Positions 16,584 through 24,839 of a stretch of DNA of 64,000 nt are shown piece after piece; position 1 is the stretch's first letter; each line of letters opens with the position of its first letter. The notes under the pieces are model-generated. The model saw only the letters and a list, made by a program, of their open reading frames with translations. It searched no databases and was not told the DNA's origin. Source of the stretch: G963664835 sp965220775. GTDB lineage: Bacteria; Chloroflexota; UBA6077; FW602-bin22; JBCLEL01. Location of the stretch: assembly GCA_965220775.1 (NCBI GenBank), contig OZ244845.1, positions 1,860,001 through 1,924,000 on the forward strand. Reading direction: 5' to 3'. The position numbers and the translations under genes were made by a program.

Positions 16584-17501
16584 ATGCTGCCCTCCGGCGT
16601 CATTCTAGTCGATAAGTATCGCGGGTGGTCTTCAAGTGACGTTGTGGCGAAGTTGCGGGGGCTGCTCGGCGCACGTAAAGTCGGGCATTGCGGTACTCTT
16701 GATCCAATGGCTACCGGACTATTGGTCGTTTGCCTTAACTCAGCTACCAAGCTCGCCGACGTGTTTAGCCGGCACGACAAGGATTATGTAGCCTCTATTC
16801 GACTCGGACAACAGACCGATACGGACGACTCAGAGGGTAGGATCCTGGCCGAAGTGGATCCTAAGGACATATCCCTCGATGACATTAGAGTTAATCTACC
16901 GTCGTTCGCAGGCCGGCAATTGCAGACACCGCCCGCCTACTCCGCGATAAAGGTCGGCGGCGTTCGCTCGTATCGGCGCGCACGCAACGGCGAGACTTTC
17001 GAGTTGAAGCCTCGAGAGGTGACGTTCCATCGGTTGCATTTATTAGACTGGAGACCTCCCGAACTCGAGGTTGCGATCCGTTGTAGCGCCGGCACCTATG
17101 TCCGCGCACTGGCCCGCGACCTCGGCGCGAAACTTGGAGTTGGCGCTCATCTGAGTGGACTGCGCCGGATTCGCAGCGGACAGTTTAGTATTGACCAGGC
17201 TAAAACCGTTGATGAAATCGAGGTTCTCTTCGCGCGTGGTAGTGTGGCCGGCTTGGTCACCAATTGCCTCGACGCATTGACCGAATTTCCAAGATTCGCG
17301 TTGCGGCCCTGTCTATTTGCCCGTCTGACGCAAGGGCAAACGGTGCAAATCGACCATCCGTTTGTGGAGGTTAGTGCGGAGTACTGCGTCGTAGTCCAGG
17401 ATCCTCCTACCGACCAAGTCGTCCTCGCCCGCCCGGCCGGCTCTCAAGGTCTGGCGCCTTCAAAGCTTATTGCCGGCAACTCCGTTCCCATAGGTGTATG
17501 A
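16584..17501 (+). CDS. truB: tRNA pseudouridine(55) synthase TruB
   Basis: Makes pseudouridine 55 in the T-loop of tRNAs. GVILVDKYRGWSSSDVV, HCGTLDPMATGLLVVC (catalytic Asp in GTLDPxAtG) and CSAGTYVRALARDLG are diagnostic. ATG at 16584 lies five bases after the rbfA stop and gives the normal N-terminus. The frame extends to 16536 inside rbfA but adds non-conserved residues. The stop overlaps the ribF start. Confidence 0.95.
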   Translation: MLPSGVILVDKYRGWSSSDVVAKLRGLLGARKVGHCGTLDPMATGLLVVCLNSATKLADVFSRHDKDYVASIRLGQQTDTDDSEGRILAEVDPKDISLDDIRVNLPSFAGRQLQTPPAYSAIKVGGVRSYRRARNGETFELKPREVTFHRLHLLDWRPPELEVAIRCSAGTYVRALARDLGAKLGVGAHLSGLRRIRSGQFSIDQAKTVDEIEVLFARGSVAGLVTNCLDALTEFPRFALRPCLFARLTQGQTVQIDHPFVEVSAEYCVVVQDPPTDQVVLARPAGSQGLAPSKLIAGNSVPIGV

Positions 17502-18426
17502 GTTGCTCGATCTGAGCCGAATGAGCGGCGGTGGCCCTACCGCTGTTACGATTGGCGTCTTCGATGGAGTTCACGTCGGACATCAGCACCTAGTCTCTCG
17601 GCTGAAACAACTGGCCGCGGAAAGGTCGCTGTCACCCGTCGTCATAGTGGTCCATCCACCCCCACAGACGGTGCTGGAGGGGCTTGAGTGCTGGTCGTTC
17701 CTCACCCATCTTGCCTATCGTCGCAAGCTTCTCAAACGTTGCGGCGTCGACAAAATCATTACATTGGAATTCACGTCCCAGGTTTCCCTGATCAGCGCAT
17801 TAGATTTCTGCGAGGAATTGGTTGACAAGCTTCAGATGCGCCTTATGGTGGCGGGTCCCGATTTTGCGCTCGGCCACCGCCGCGAGGGCAATATGTCCCG
17901 TCTCGACGAGATTGGGCGTTCGCTAGGTTTTGAGGTCCAGTTGATGGATTACTTCAGTCTGCCTGACCGACCGGTTAGCAGCAGTGGAATTCGAGCCGCA
18001 CTGGAGATTGGGCACATTCGCGAGGCAAACGCGATGATTGGCCGCGGATTCGAGATTGATGGCGTCGTAGTTGAAGGTGAGAAGCGCGGCCGGCTCATTG
18101 GATTCCCTACGGCGAACATACTTCCCAAGAAGCGTCAGCTCGTGCCGCGCGATGGCGTGTACGCGGTTATGGCGCGTTGCAACGGTCAGTCCTACGGCGG
18201 CGTAGCAAACCTTGGCGTCCGGCCGACGTTCGGTGGCGGCGTTCGCATTCTCGAAGTCCATCTGTTTGAATTCACGGGCGACATCTATGGCGATAGACTT
18301 GAAGTCGCCTTCGTAGACTCCATGCGCGGTGAGCGTCAGTTTGCTGGTATCGACGAACTGCGAAGCCAAATCGCCGCCGACGTGAAGACAGCTCAGCGTA
18401 TTCTGACGCAACAGGCGATTGGCTGA
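17494..18426 (+). CDS. ribF: Bifunctional riboflavin kinase / FAD synthetase
   Basis: RibF converts riboflavin to FMN and then FAD. The adenylyltransferase part begins VTIGVFDGVHVGHQHLV and contains GPDFALGHRREGN and SSGIRAAL. The kinase part has GRLIGFPTANI and GVYAVMARCNGQSYGGVANLGVRPTFG. It is 310 residues, normal for the family. GTG at 17494 overlaps truB by eight bases. The gene is commonly downstream of truB. Confidence 0.95.
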   Translation: MYELLDLSRMSGGGPTAVTIGVFDGVHVGHQHLVSRLKQLAAERSLSPVVIVVHPPPQTVLEGLECWSFLTHLAYRRKLLKRCGVDKIITLEFTSQVSLISALDFCEELVDKLQMRLMVAGPDFALGHRREGNMSRLDEIGRSLGFEVQLMDYFSLPDRPVSSSGIRAALEIGHIREANAMIGRGFEIDGVVVEGEKRGRLIGFPTANILPKKRQLVPRDGVYAVMARCNGQSYGGVANLGVRPTFGGGVRILEVHLFEFTGDIYGDRLEVAFVDSMRGERQFAGIDELRSQIAADVKTAQRILTQQAIG

Positions 18427-19006
18427 CGAGCGGTGCCGGCCATTGTCAGAGCCGCGTGACTTGGATACCCCAGGCGTGTCTTTGTGGCCACCTTATAGAC
18501 ATTACTACCAGGGTAAGACTAACGGTTGCGGGCCGGCCGCCCTCTCGATCGCTCTCAGCCGCTTTGGCGGCAGGTCTCCAACGCCTGAGCAGATGAGTCG
18601 ACTGCTGTCTCCTCATAGAGTTCCATATATTCTGGCAACGCCTCCCTGGGCGTTACATTTGCTGGCCAGAAAACTGGGTTACCGCTGCAATGTCAGATGG
18701 CGCGGTTCGTTCGACGACGTGAGACGGGCCCTCGAGGCCGGCCGCTCGACAATCGTCTTGGTGCGGCCGCTCGACTTCGCCGGCGCGCCTCCCTGGGCAC
18801 TTCATTACCGGTCGGTGGCCGGAATCGAATCGGATCGATCTGGCGCTGGCCGGGTCTGGTTGGCCTGTTCCGCCCTGAGAGATGGAGAGCGCCGCATCGG
18901 TGTTCCACGACATCCGGCGAACCTGCGAATATCTGCAAAAGATTTCGTGAACCAGTGGACGGTCTGGGGCACGGTACGTTGGATGCTGGAGCTGTCGGCG
19001 ATTTAG
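18419..19006 (+). CDS. C39-like (papain-fold) peptidase domain protein
   Basis: A 195-residue protein with NGCGPAALSIAL, the Cys-containing block of C39-like peptidases, and LHYRSVAGIE supplying the His, followed by NQWTVWGT at the C-terminus. The layout agrees with the peptidase C39_2 group, whose members cleave double-glycine leaders or are of unknown substrate. No secretion signal, ABC transporter or precursor peptide is next to it. TTG at 18419 overlaps the ribF stop, suggesting co-translation with the housekeeping operon. The exact substrate is unknown. Confidence 0.7.
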   Translation: MADERCRPLSEPRDLDTPGVSLWPPYRHYYQGKTNGCGPAALSIALSRFGGRSPTPEQMSRLLSPHRVPYILATPPWALHLLARKLGYRCNVRWRGSFDDVRRALEAGRSTIVLVRPLDFAGAPPWALHYRSVAGIESDRSGAGRVWLACSALRDGERRIGVPRHPANLRISAKDFVNQWTVWGTVRWMLELSAI

Positions 19007-19015
19007 GCCGGGAGT

Positions 19016-21085
19016 CTATACCGCCGCTTTTTCCTGCTTGGCTTCGGCGATCACGTCTTGCTCGATATGGGCCGGCACCGCCTCGTAGTGATCTTGCGCC
19101 ATCTGGTACACGCCGCGCCCCTGGGTCAGAGCACGAAGACTCGCCGAGTACCGGAGCATCTCACCCATAGGCACGGTCGCTTCGATGGTACTCACCCCAT
19201 TTTGAGGATTCATGCCAAGGACTCGCCCGCGCCTGGTGTTTAGGTCACTCAACACGTCGCCCACGTACTGATCGGGAATGTCTATATGTACGCGCATTAT
19301 GGGCTCGAGCAGGGCAGGCCTCGCGTCCGACATCCCATTTCTGAGCGCCTGCTGCCCTGCAATCTTGAACGCTATCTCCGAGGAGTCGACCGCGTGAAAG
19401 GACCCATCGTATAGAGTGACACGCAGGTCCACAACCGGAAACCCCCCCAACACGCCGTCCGCAAGCGCCTCGACGACACCTTTTTCAACCGCGGGGATGT
19501 ATTGCTTTGGCACGACTCCACCCACAATGCGATTCGCGAACTCAAACCCGCTGTTGCGGGGCAGAGGCTCGATTTCCAAGTACACGTGTCCGTACTGACC
19601 GTGACCGCCGCTCTGCTTCTTGTGCTTGTATTCCGAATTCCTGGATTCTTGAATTGTTTCTCTATATGGAACGTTCGGAAGGCTTAGCTCTACTTCGACT
19701 CCGAGTTTGTTCTTCATCTTCGCCGCCGTGACGTCAGCGTGCAACTCACCCATCGCCGAAAGTATCGTCTGCCCGGTCGATTGGTCCTTTGCAACCTTGA
19801 TGGTCAAATCCTCTTCCGACATTCGCGAGATCGCTTCGCTCATCTTGTCCAAATCGGCCTTTGACTTCGGAGCTAACGAGGCAAAGTACGACTGGGCCGG
19901 CAGATCGATCCAAGGAACGGTTAATGCGTTGTCCTTGGTGCACAACGTGTCGCCGGTGCTAGTGGCTTGCAGTTTAGCCACTGCCCCGATATCGCCGGCA
20001 ATAATCTGGGCGACCGGTTCTTGGGTCTTTCCCCGCACGCTGAACAGCTGCCCCAAACGCTCTTCGTGCTGACTTGAAGAGTTGAAAGCGTGGCTATCGC
20101 TCTTGATCGTGCCGGATAACACCCGGAAATAGGTCAACTTGCCAACGTACGGGTCAGCGGTCGTTTTGAAGACCAGCGCTGCTAGTGGTCCGTCGCTATC
20201 GGTCTTGAGTTGAACTGTCTTATCTGAATTGTCTTGAGCGGCGCTGGCCGCCGGGCGATCAGCCGGCGAGGGGCAGTACTCGACTATCGCATCCATTAGG
20301 GTACTGACACAATGATTCTGCAGAGCCGAACACACAACCACGGGGATGACTAGGCCGGCGTGCACGTTTTGTCGCAATCCGCTTCGGATCTCCTCCTCCT
20401 CCAGCGGTTCGCCCTCAAGGTATTTCATCAACAGGTCGTCATCATTCTCGGCCACCGCTTCGACGAGCTTTTCGTGAAATTCGTCTACACGGTCAGCGAG
20501 ATTCGCCGGGGCAGAGATTTCGTCCCCGTCAACGCCAAGGGCTTTCTTGCTGACAAGATCGATGACACCTCGAAAGTTGGATTCCTCGCCAATGGGGATT
20601 TGCAGGACCACGACCTTGCGGCCAAATCGTTCCTGGATCTGGTCGAGAGTTCGAGTGAAGTCGGCGTTTTCGCGGTCGATCTTGCTGATAGCGAGAACCC
20701 GAGGGATTTGTTTCTGCTCGGCCTGTCGCCACACCAGCTCGGCGCCTATCTCAACACCGCTTGCCGCGTCGATTAGTATCACCGCTGTATCCACAGCCGT
20801 CAGCGCTTGGTAGATTTCTCCAATGAAATCTGAAAAGCCGGGCGAGTCTATAACGTTTATCCTTGATTCCTTCCAGTCAAATGGTAGTAGAGAAAGCTGG
20901 ATAGACATTCTCCGCCGGATCTCTTCTGGGTCGTAATCGGACGTGCTGTTGCCTTCATCCACTTTGCCGAGCCGGCTGGCCAACCCTGAGTTGAAAAGAA
21001 ACGCTTCGGCCAACGTGGTCTTGCCGGCGCCGCCGTGTGAAAACAGCCCAATGTTCCTAATCGCCGATGTAGCATAGTTGTTCAT
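19016..21085 (-). CDS. Elongation factor G-like GTPase (EF-G paralogue)
   Basis: A 689-residue protein with all EF-G domains but with altered GTPase motifs. G1 is SHGGAGKTTL where translocase EF-G has AHIDAGKTT. G3 is DSPGFSDF in place of DTPGHVDF, so the His that activates catalytic water in classical EF-G is replaced by Phe. G4 is SKID instead of NKMD. These traits mark the EF-G-like/EF-G2 group found beside a normal fusA in Chloroflexota, Actinobacteriota and others. A ribosome-associated role other than canonical translocation is likely. It is convergent with the upstream operon, nine bases apart. Confidence 0.88.
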   Translation of the reverse strand: MNNYATSAIRNIGLFSHGGAGKTTLAEAFLFNSGLASRLGKVDEGNSTSDYDPEEIRRRMSIQLSLLPFDWKESRINVIDSPGFSDFIGEIYQALTAVDTAVILIDAASGVEIGAELVWRQAEQKQIPRVLAISKIDRENADFTRTLDQIQERFGRKVVVLQIPIGEESNFRGVIDLVSKKALGVDGDEISAPANLADRVDEFHEKLVEAVAENDDDLLMKYLEGEPLEEEEIRSGLRQNVHAGLVIPVVVCSALQNHCVSTLMDAIVEYCPSPADRPAASAAQDNSDKTVQLKTDSDGPLAALVFKTTADPYVGKLTYFRVLSGTIKSDSHAFNSSSQHEERLGQLFSVRGKTQEPVAQIIAGDIGAVAKLQATSTGDTLCTKDNALTVPWIDLPAQSYFASLAPKSKADLDKMSEAISRMSEEDLTIKVAKDQSTGQTILSAMGELHADVTAAKMKNKLGVEVELSLPNVPYRETIQESRNSEYKHKKQSGGHGQYGHVYLEIEPLPRNSGFEFANRIVGGVVPKQYIPAVEKGVVEALADGVLGGFPVVDLRVTLYDGSFHAVDSSEIAFKIAGQQALRNGMSDARPALLEPIMRVHIDIPDQYVGDVLSDLNTRRGRVLGMNPQNGVSTIEATVPMGEMLRYSASLRALTQGRGVYQMAQDHYEAVPAHIEQDVIAEAKQEKAAV

Positions 21086-21388
21086 AGTTTCCCCTCGAAA
21101 GACCCGGCCGTATCATCACCCCGGTTTTAAGAAGAAGCCTCGCCAACCTCAATGTGGAAGCAGTGCGCCTCGCCATTTGATGGACTGGCAAAATTATAGC
21201 AAAATCCTACCCCTCCCTTGGGGCCGACGGCGATCAAAGACAGGAACTTCCCACCCCGCCAGCGTCTTGTTATCGAGCCGGCGCCATCGGAGATACTGGC
21301 GTCGTCAGAGTTATCCACTTAGAATTGTCTGCATATGGCCTGGCTACCCGGCCTAAATCTTAGTGCGAATCGGCAGGTGAAACACTAA
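21086..21388. other. Divergent intergenic gap
   Basis: A 303-base gap between the EF-G paralogue and the Trm112-like gene. On the minus strand TTGAGG and TAAAAC with a 17-base spacer lie just upstream of the EF-G-like start (ribosome site GAGGGG), a weak promoter candidate. No gene, repeat or further structure is supported. Confidence 0.3.
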
Positions 21389-21580
21389 ATGCCCGTGAGT
21401 CAAGAGTTGCTCGACATCCTGGTGTGTCCTGCGTGCAAGGCGTCTCTCGATAATCTCACCCACACTCTCGTCTGCGTTGAATGCGGACGCCGTTATCCAG
21501 TGCGCGATGACATCCCCATCATGTTGATCGAAGAGGGCGACAAGGGAAAGGTGGAGTTTGAGCAAGAATCGCAGGGCTAG
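21389..21580 (+). CDS. Trm112-like zinc-ribbon protein
   Basis: A 63-residue protein with the Trm112/YcaR fingerprint: LLDILVCPACKASL (first CxxC), then LVCVECGRRYPVRDDIPIML (second CxxC and the YPvrdgIPiML block). In eukaryotes and archaea Trm112 activates methyltransferases, and bacterial copies probably do likewise, but the partner here is not evident. The four Cys residues are intact. It is the only gene on a short plus-strand stretch before the dnaD-like gene. Confidence 0.9.
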   Translation: MPVSQELLDILVCPACKASLDNLTHTLVCVECGRRYPVRDDIPIMLIEEGDKGKVEFEQESQG

Positions 21581-21715
21581 GTACCTCTACGGATTGCCAT
21601 CATACTCTCTTCGTGACGATCCGGCGACCGCATGTGTTGACTTGGGAGGCATTGCTTACGTCGGTGAGAGGCTCCGGGTGTATGACCCGTGCGTGACCGC
21701 AATCTGAGGCCCTTG

Positions 21716-22330
21716 ATGAATAGTCGGTTTGCCGGATTCGATTCCGGCTCACAGAAGGCTGTGCTGGTTCCTGAGCAGTTTTTCAACGAGCTCTTGCCTT
21801 CGATCGATTCCCTCGACGAGCTTAAGCTCGCTTTAGCCGTGATTCACCTCTCGATGGATAAGTGGAAGCGGTCGCCGGCCTTTACGTTGGCGAGACTAGG
21901 GGAGGAGCCTCTGATCAGGATCATTTGCCAGGACGCCGGCGATTCCGAATCGTTGTCTGAAACTCTCGGCCGGCTCCTTAGGAGAGGCGTTGTCATCGAG
22001 GTCACTCGCCCCGGCGAATCTGAGATGTGCTTCGCGCTCAATTCTGCTCGGGGCCGCAAGCTCGTCGGCGCCGAATCGGGCGACTCTCACATTCGACGTC
22101 GAGACGCCGAAGTAAACAGGCCTCCGGATCTTTCGACGAACATATTCAGTCTCTACGAGGACGCCATCGGCACACTCTCTCCGCTGTTGGCCGACGATCT
22201 ACGCCAGGCTGAGAAGCTATACCCTATGGCCTGGATTGAGGAGGCGTTTACTCTGGCCGTAAAATACAATAGGCGCAGTTGGCGCTATGTCCAGACTATC
22301 TTGGAGCGGTGGGCCCATGACGGAAGATAG
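21716..22330 (+). CDS. DnaD/DnaB-domain replication initiation protein
   Basis: About 204 residues. The N-terminal half looks like a winged-helix domain (LDELKLALAVIHLSM through LGRLLRRGVVIEVTRPGE). The C-terminal block from YEDAIGTLSPLLADDLRQA to NRRSWRYVQTILERW is a DnaD-type (DnaB_2) module, ending in the usual aromatic-rich motif before RW. These proteins load helicase at replication origins or in prophages. ATG at 21716 follows GAGG by six bases and is preferred to the GTG at 21689. The stop overlaps the first dnaC-like gene, forming a dnaD-dnaC pair as in Firmicutes and many phages. Confidence 0.82.
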   Translation: MNSRFAGFDSGSQKAVLVPEQFFNELLPSIDSLDELKLALAVIHLSMDKWKRSPAFTLARLGEEPLIRIICQDAGDSESLSETLGRLLRRGVVIEVTRPGESEMCFALNSARGRKLVGAESGDSHIRRRDAEVNRPPDLSTNIFSLYEDAIGTLSPLLADDLRQAEKLYPMAWIEEAFTLAVKYNRRSWRYVQTILERWAHDGR

Positions 22331-23075
22331 CAGCCAGTCTATCGGCAGCGTCTTGCGCGAAATGAACATCCCCAGGCCGGCGATAAACGAACCTCCGGCC
22401 GACCAGCGGCAAATCTGTCCAATTTGCCGAGGTGCCGGATGGTTGCGTCGCGACGTCAGCGTCCAACACAGCTCCTTTGGAACGCCGGTGCAGTGTATGT
22501 GCCTGATCGACAACCTGGAGAGGGACAGGCTTGCTGATCTTAGGCGTATGTCGGGGCTGCGAAAGGGTCTAGAAAAGCAGACTTTCGAGAACTTCAACCC
22601 GAAGGTCCCCGGTGCCGATCTCGCTTATCAAACAGCTCTAAAGTTCGCTGGAGATCCGAGTGAATGGCTAGTTCTTCACGGTCAAGTTGGTGGAGGCAAG
22701 ACCCATCTGGCCGCCGCTATCGCTAACTTTGCTCTGGATAATAAGGTGAAACTGCTGTTCAGTGCAGTGCCGGACCTTCTTAAGCACATGAGGGCCGCGT
22801 TTTCGCAAAATAGAGATACCAAGCATGACGAGTTGTTCGAGAATGCCAAGACTACAAACTTGCTGATTCTAGATGACTTGGTTACAGAAAGCGCGACACC
22901 CTGGGCGCAGGAGAAGCTGTATCAGATCATCAATTGTAGGTACAACTACAGGCTGCCAACGGTCATCACTACTAGTCGTCCTCTTGGCCAGATAGACAAT
23001 CGGATCGCATCTAGAATCCAGGACGAGAGTCTATCCAAAGTGATCAAGATTAAGTCAAGATTTTGCGTGAAATGA
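22317..23075 (+). CDS. DnaC-like helicase loader ATPase, copy 1 (degenerate motifs, tail lost)
   Basis: About 252 residues. An N-terminal zinc-finger-like cluster (CPICRGAGWLR and CMC) precedes an AAA+ domain. Walker A is GQVGGGKTH, Walker B LLILDDLVTES and sensor-1 region TTSRP. In copy 2 these read GKVGTGKTH, LLILDDLGTES and TTNRP, so copy 1 deviates at three normally conserved positions. It also lacks the arginine-rich tail of copy 2, because a duplication junction replaces it with IKSRFCVK. ATG at 22317 overlaps the dnaD stop. Whether it still loads helicase is doubtful. Confidence 0.85.
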   Translation: MTEDSSQSIGSVLREMNIPRPAINEPPADQRQICPICRGAGWLRRDVSVQHSSFGTPVQCMCLIDNLERDRLADLRRMSGLRKGLEKQTFENFNPKVPGADLAYQTALKFAGDPSEWLVLHGQVGGGKTHLAAAIANFALDNKVKLLFSAVPDLLKHMRAAFSQNRDTKHDELFENAKTTNLLILDDLVTESATPWAQEKLYQIINCRYNYRLPTVITTSRPLGQIDNRIASRIQDESLSKVIKIKSRFCVK

Positions 23076-23766
23076 ACATCCCGAGGCCGGGGATAAACGA
23101 ATCTCCGGTGCCTCAGCAGGAAGTGTGTCCAATTTGCCAAGGGGTTGGATGGTTGCGTCTCGATGTGAGCGTACAACACAGTTTCTTTGGAGAGCCGGTC
23201 CGATGCACGTGCCTGATTGAGGAAAAAGAACGCGATGAGCTTGCCGATCTGAGGAGTAAGTCGGGGCTGCATGGAGATCTCGACAAGATGACTTTCGAGA
23301 ACTTCAACCCGTGGACCCCGAGCGTGGGGAAGGCTTCTCGGGCAGCTAACAAGTTCGCCCGTGATTCGAACGGATGGCTGGTTCTTCATGGCAAAGTTGG
23401 CACGGGAAAGACCCATCTCGCAGCCGCTATCGCAAACGTCGCTCTCGATAATAAAGTGAAACTGATGTTCAAAGCCGTGCCCGACCTTCTTGACTCTATG
23501 AGGGCTGCGTTTTCGCCAAGTAGCGACACCAAGTACGATGAGTTATTCGAGAATGTCACAATCACGAACTTGCTGATACTAGATGATTTGGGCACAGAGA
23601 GTCCGACACCTTGGGCTCAGGAGAAGCTGTATCAGATTATTAACTATAGGTACAATCAGAGGTCGCCGACGATCATCACTACTAACCGGCCTCTTGAGCA
23701 GTTGGACTATCGGATAGCATCGAGAATTCGAGACACGAGTCTTTCCCAAGTTATTGAGATGGAGAC
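22350..23766 (+). repeat. 710-bp tandem duplication of dnaC-like gene
   Basis: Two direct copies with a constant 710-base offset: AATGAACATC at 22361 and 23071, ACTTTCGAGA at 22581 and 23291, CTGTATCAGAT near 22918 and 23628. No length change has occurred between copies. The unit is internal to the gene, so copy 1 keeps the original 5' end and copy 2 keeps the original 3' end. 710 is not a multiple of three, so copy 1 stops in another frame just after the junction near 23055. Confidence 0.9.
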
Positions 23767-23815
23767 CTACGAGGACTATCGGTTGCGAGAGAAGCATCGC
23801 CGCCGGTATCGTTAG
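23063..23815 (+). CDS. DnaC-like helicase loader ATPase, copy 2
   Basis: A 250-residue AAA+ protein with CPICQGVGWLR and CTC zinc-finger-like Cys residues, Walker A GKVGTGKTH, Walker B LLILDDLGTES, sensor 1 TTNRP and arginine finger region IASRIRDT. It ends in a basic tail (YRLREKHRRRYR) typical of phage-type DnaC proteins. The TTG start at 23063 matches an internal Leu codon of copy 1, so the true first dozen residues of the family are missing. It overlaps copy 1 by 13 bases, and its stop overlaps the convergent birA stop by four. Confidence 0.88.
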   Translation: MREMNIPRPGINESPVPQQEVCPICQGVGWLRLDVSVQHSFFGEPVRCTCLIEEKERDELADLRSKSGLHGDLDKMTFENFNPWTPSVGKASRAANKFARDSNGWLVLHGKVGTGKTHLAAAIANVALDNKVKLMFKAVPDLLDSMRAAFSPSSDTKYDELFENVTITNLLILDDLGTESPTPWAQEKLYQIINYRYNQRSPTIITTNRPLEQLDYRIASRIRDTSLSQVIEMETYEDYRLREKHRRRYR

Positions 23816-24618
23816 TCGACAACCTCGATAGAGGACAAGCCGGCCCTCAGCTCCAGTTGTGTCCCGCCGGCGTTTACCAGTAATAGCCCGTTGACGTCGA
23901 TTCCCTCCACTTGGCCGATGGCGCCAAGATATTGGCCGGCGCTGACGCGGATTGTCCTGCCATCCAGTCCCAGGCTTAGTCTCCATCTTTCGAGTATTTC
24001 GCGGGCCCCACGCGCCTGATCCCCTAGATTTCGGATATTTTCCGCCAGTTGCATCAAAATGTGTCCCGCGAGGTCGTTGCGGTCGACCGGCCGGCCTAGC
24101 TCTCGTAGCAGGCTCGTGGCGTTAGGTGCCAAGTGTGAGACTTCATCGGCGCGGATGTTAGCGTTGATTCCAATTCCGATCACTGCGTACTCGAGATTGT
24201 CGCCGGCCCAAGTCGCATCTGTCAGGACTCCACCCACCTTTCTATTGCCAATCATGAGATCGTTGGGCCAGGCAAGTCCCACTGATGCGCCGGCGCTGTC
24301 TAGAACGCCGTCGGCAGCCGCAAGCGAAGCCATCGCTGGCAATGCTCCGATGTGTCCGTCCGGCAGTTCGGGCCGGACCAATGCCGACATGAGCAGACAG
24401 CGTCCTGCCGGCGCGTTCCAGGTTCGGCTGGCCTGTCCGCGCCCATGCTCCTGATAGTCCGCGATCATGGCTAACCGACGCGATGATGGGTGAGAGGACG
24501 CCATTTCCCGCGCCACGTCCTGAGTCGATGTAACGGTTGGGAATATAGCTACCTCCCAGCCGCCGCCGGCGATTGAAGATATCTTCGATGCTGAGAGACT
24601 ATCCAATTGCACATACAC
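23812..24618 (-). CDS. birA: Biotin--[acetyl-CoA-carboxylase] ligase
   Basis: Attaches biotin to carboxylase carrier proteins (268 residues). The phosphate-binding loop is HGRGQASRTW, a variant of GRGRxGRxW, followed by LAWPNDLMIGNRKVGGVL with the conserved Lys, and IGIGINAN. There is no N-terminal HTH domain, so it is a pure ligase and not a repressor. It is convergent with copy 2 of the dnaC-like gene. A minus-strand intrinsic terminator stands right upstream, so the gene is transcribed separately from the small RNA behind it. Confidence 0.93.
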   Translation of the reverse strand: MYVQLDSLSASKISSIAGGGWEVAIFPTVTSTQDVAREMASSHPSSRRLAMIADYQEHGRGQASRTWNAPAGRCLLMSALVRPELPDGHIGALPAMASLAAADGVLDSAGASVGLAWPNDLMIGNRKVGGVLTDATWAGDNLEYAVIGIGINANIRADEVSHLAPNATSLLRELGRPVDRNDLAGHILMQLAENIRNLGDQARGAREILERWRLSLGLDGRTIRVSAGQYLGAIGQVEGIDVNGLLLVNAGGTQLELRAGLSSIEVVD

Positions 24619-24631
24619 CTCTCCCTCAATG

Positions 24632-24663
24632 AAAAACGCCGGATAGCCTGAGCTATCCGGCGT
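24632..24663 (-). terminator. Intrinsic terminator of the small RNA
   Basis: A 12-bp perfect stem (24636-24647 with 24652-24663) around a four-base loop, followed on the minus strand by five T residues. It separates the small RNA from birA. Confidence 0.85.
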
Positions 24664-24818
24664 CGCTAGCCTGGCGGTAACCTCGGCTAGACTGAAACAG
24701 CCATCCCGGAAGGGTCTCCTAGGATTCTGCCCTTCCGGGGTGACGCGCAGTTCTTAGCCGAGCGTTACCGCCCAGACTACTAGAGCATTTCATACTGCAC
24801 ACCACCTCCTTTCTACTT
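24632..24818 (-). ncRNA. Candidate structured small RNA with anti-16S sequence
   Basis: On the minus strand a -10 box, a rod-like fold and a terminator define a transcript of about 187 nt. Closing stem: GGCGGTAAC (24673-24681) with GTTACCGCC (24764-24772), continued by CTCGGCTA (24682-24689) with TAGCCGAG (24755-24762). Apical stem: CCCGGAAGGG (24705-24714) with CCCTTCCGGG (24730-24739), loop 15. Near the 5' end is AGAAAGGAGGTG (plus-strand 24803-24814), a 12-nt complement of the usual 16S rRNA 3' tail. It could also initiate a 24-codon reading frame at 24793. It is not recognisably SRP RNA (no GGTCAGG), tmRNA or RNase P; a 6S-like role cannot be excluded. Confidence 0.65.
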
Positions 24819-24824
24819 GTCTCT

Positions 24825-24830
24825 AGCATA
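24825..24830 (-). promoter_or_regulatory. Extended -10 box of the small RNA
   Basis: On the minus strand TGGTATGCT, a TGn-extended -10 (TATGCT). The -35 region 17 bases further up is poor (TAGCAA). The predicted start is near 24818. Confidence 0.45.
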
Positions 24831-24839
24831 CCACAGCGG

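Noticed and set aside
24636..24772. SRP (4.5S) RNA reading of the structured minus-strand RNA
   Set aside because: CCGGAAGG is present, but the required GGTCAGG and GCAGCC partners are not, and the sequence is better paired as a plain stem.
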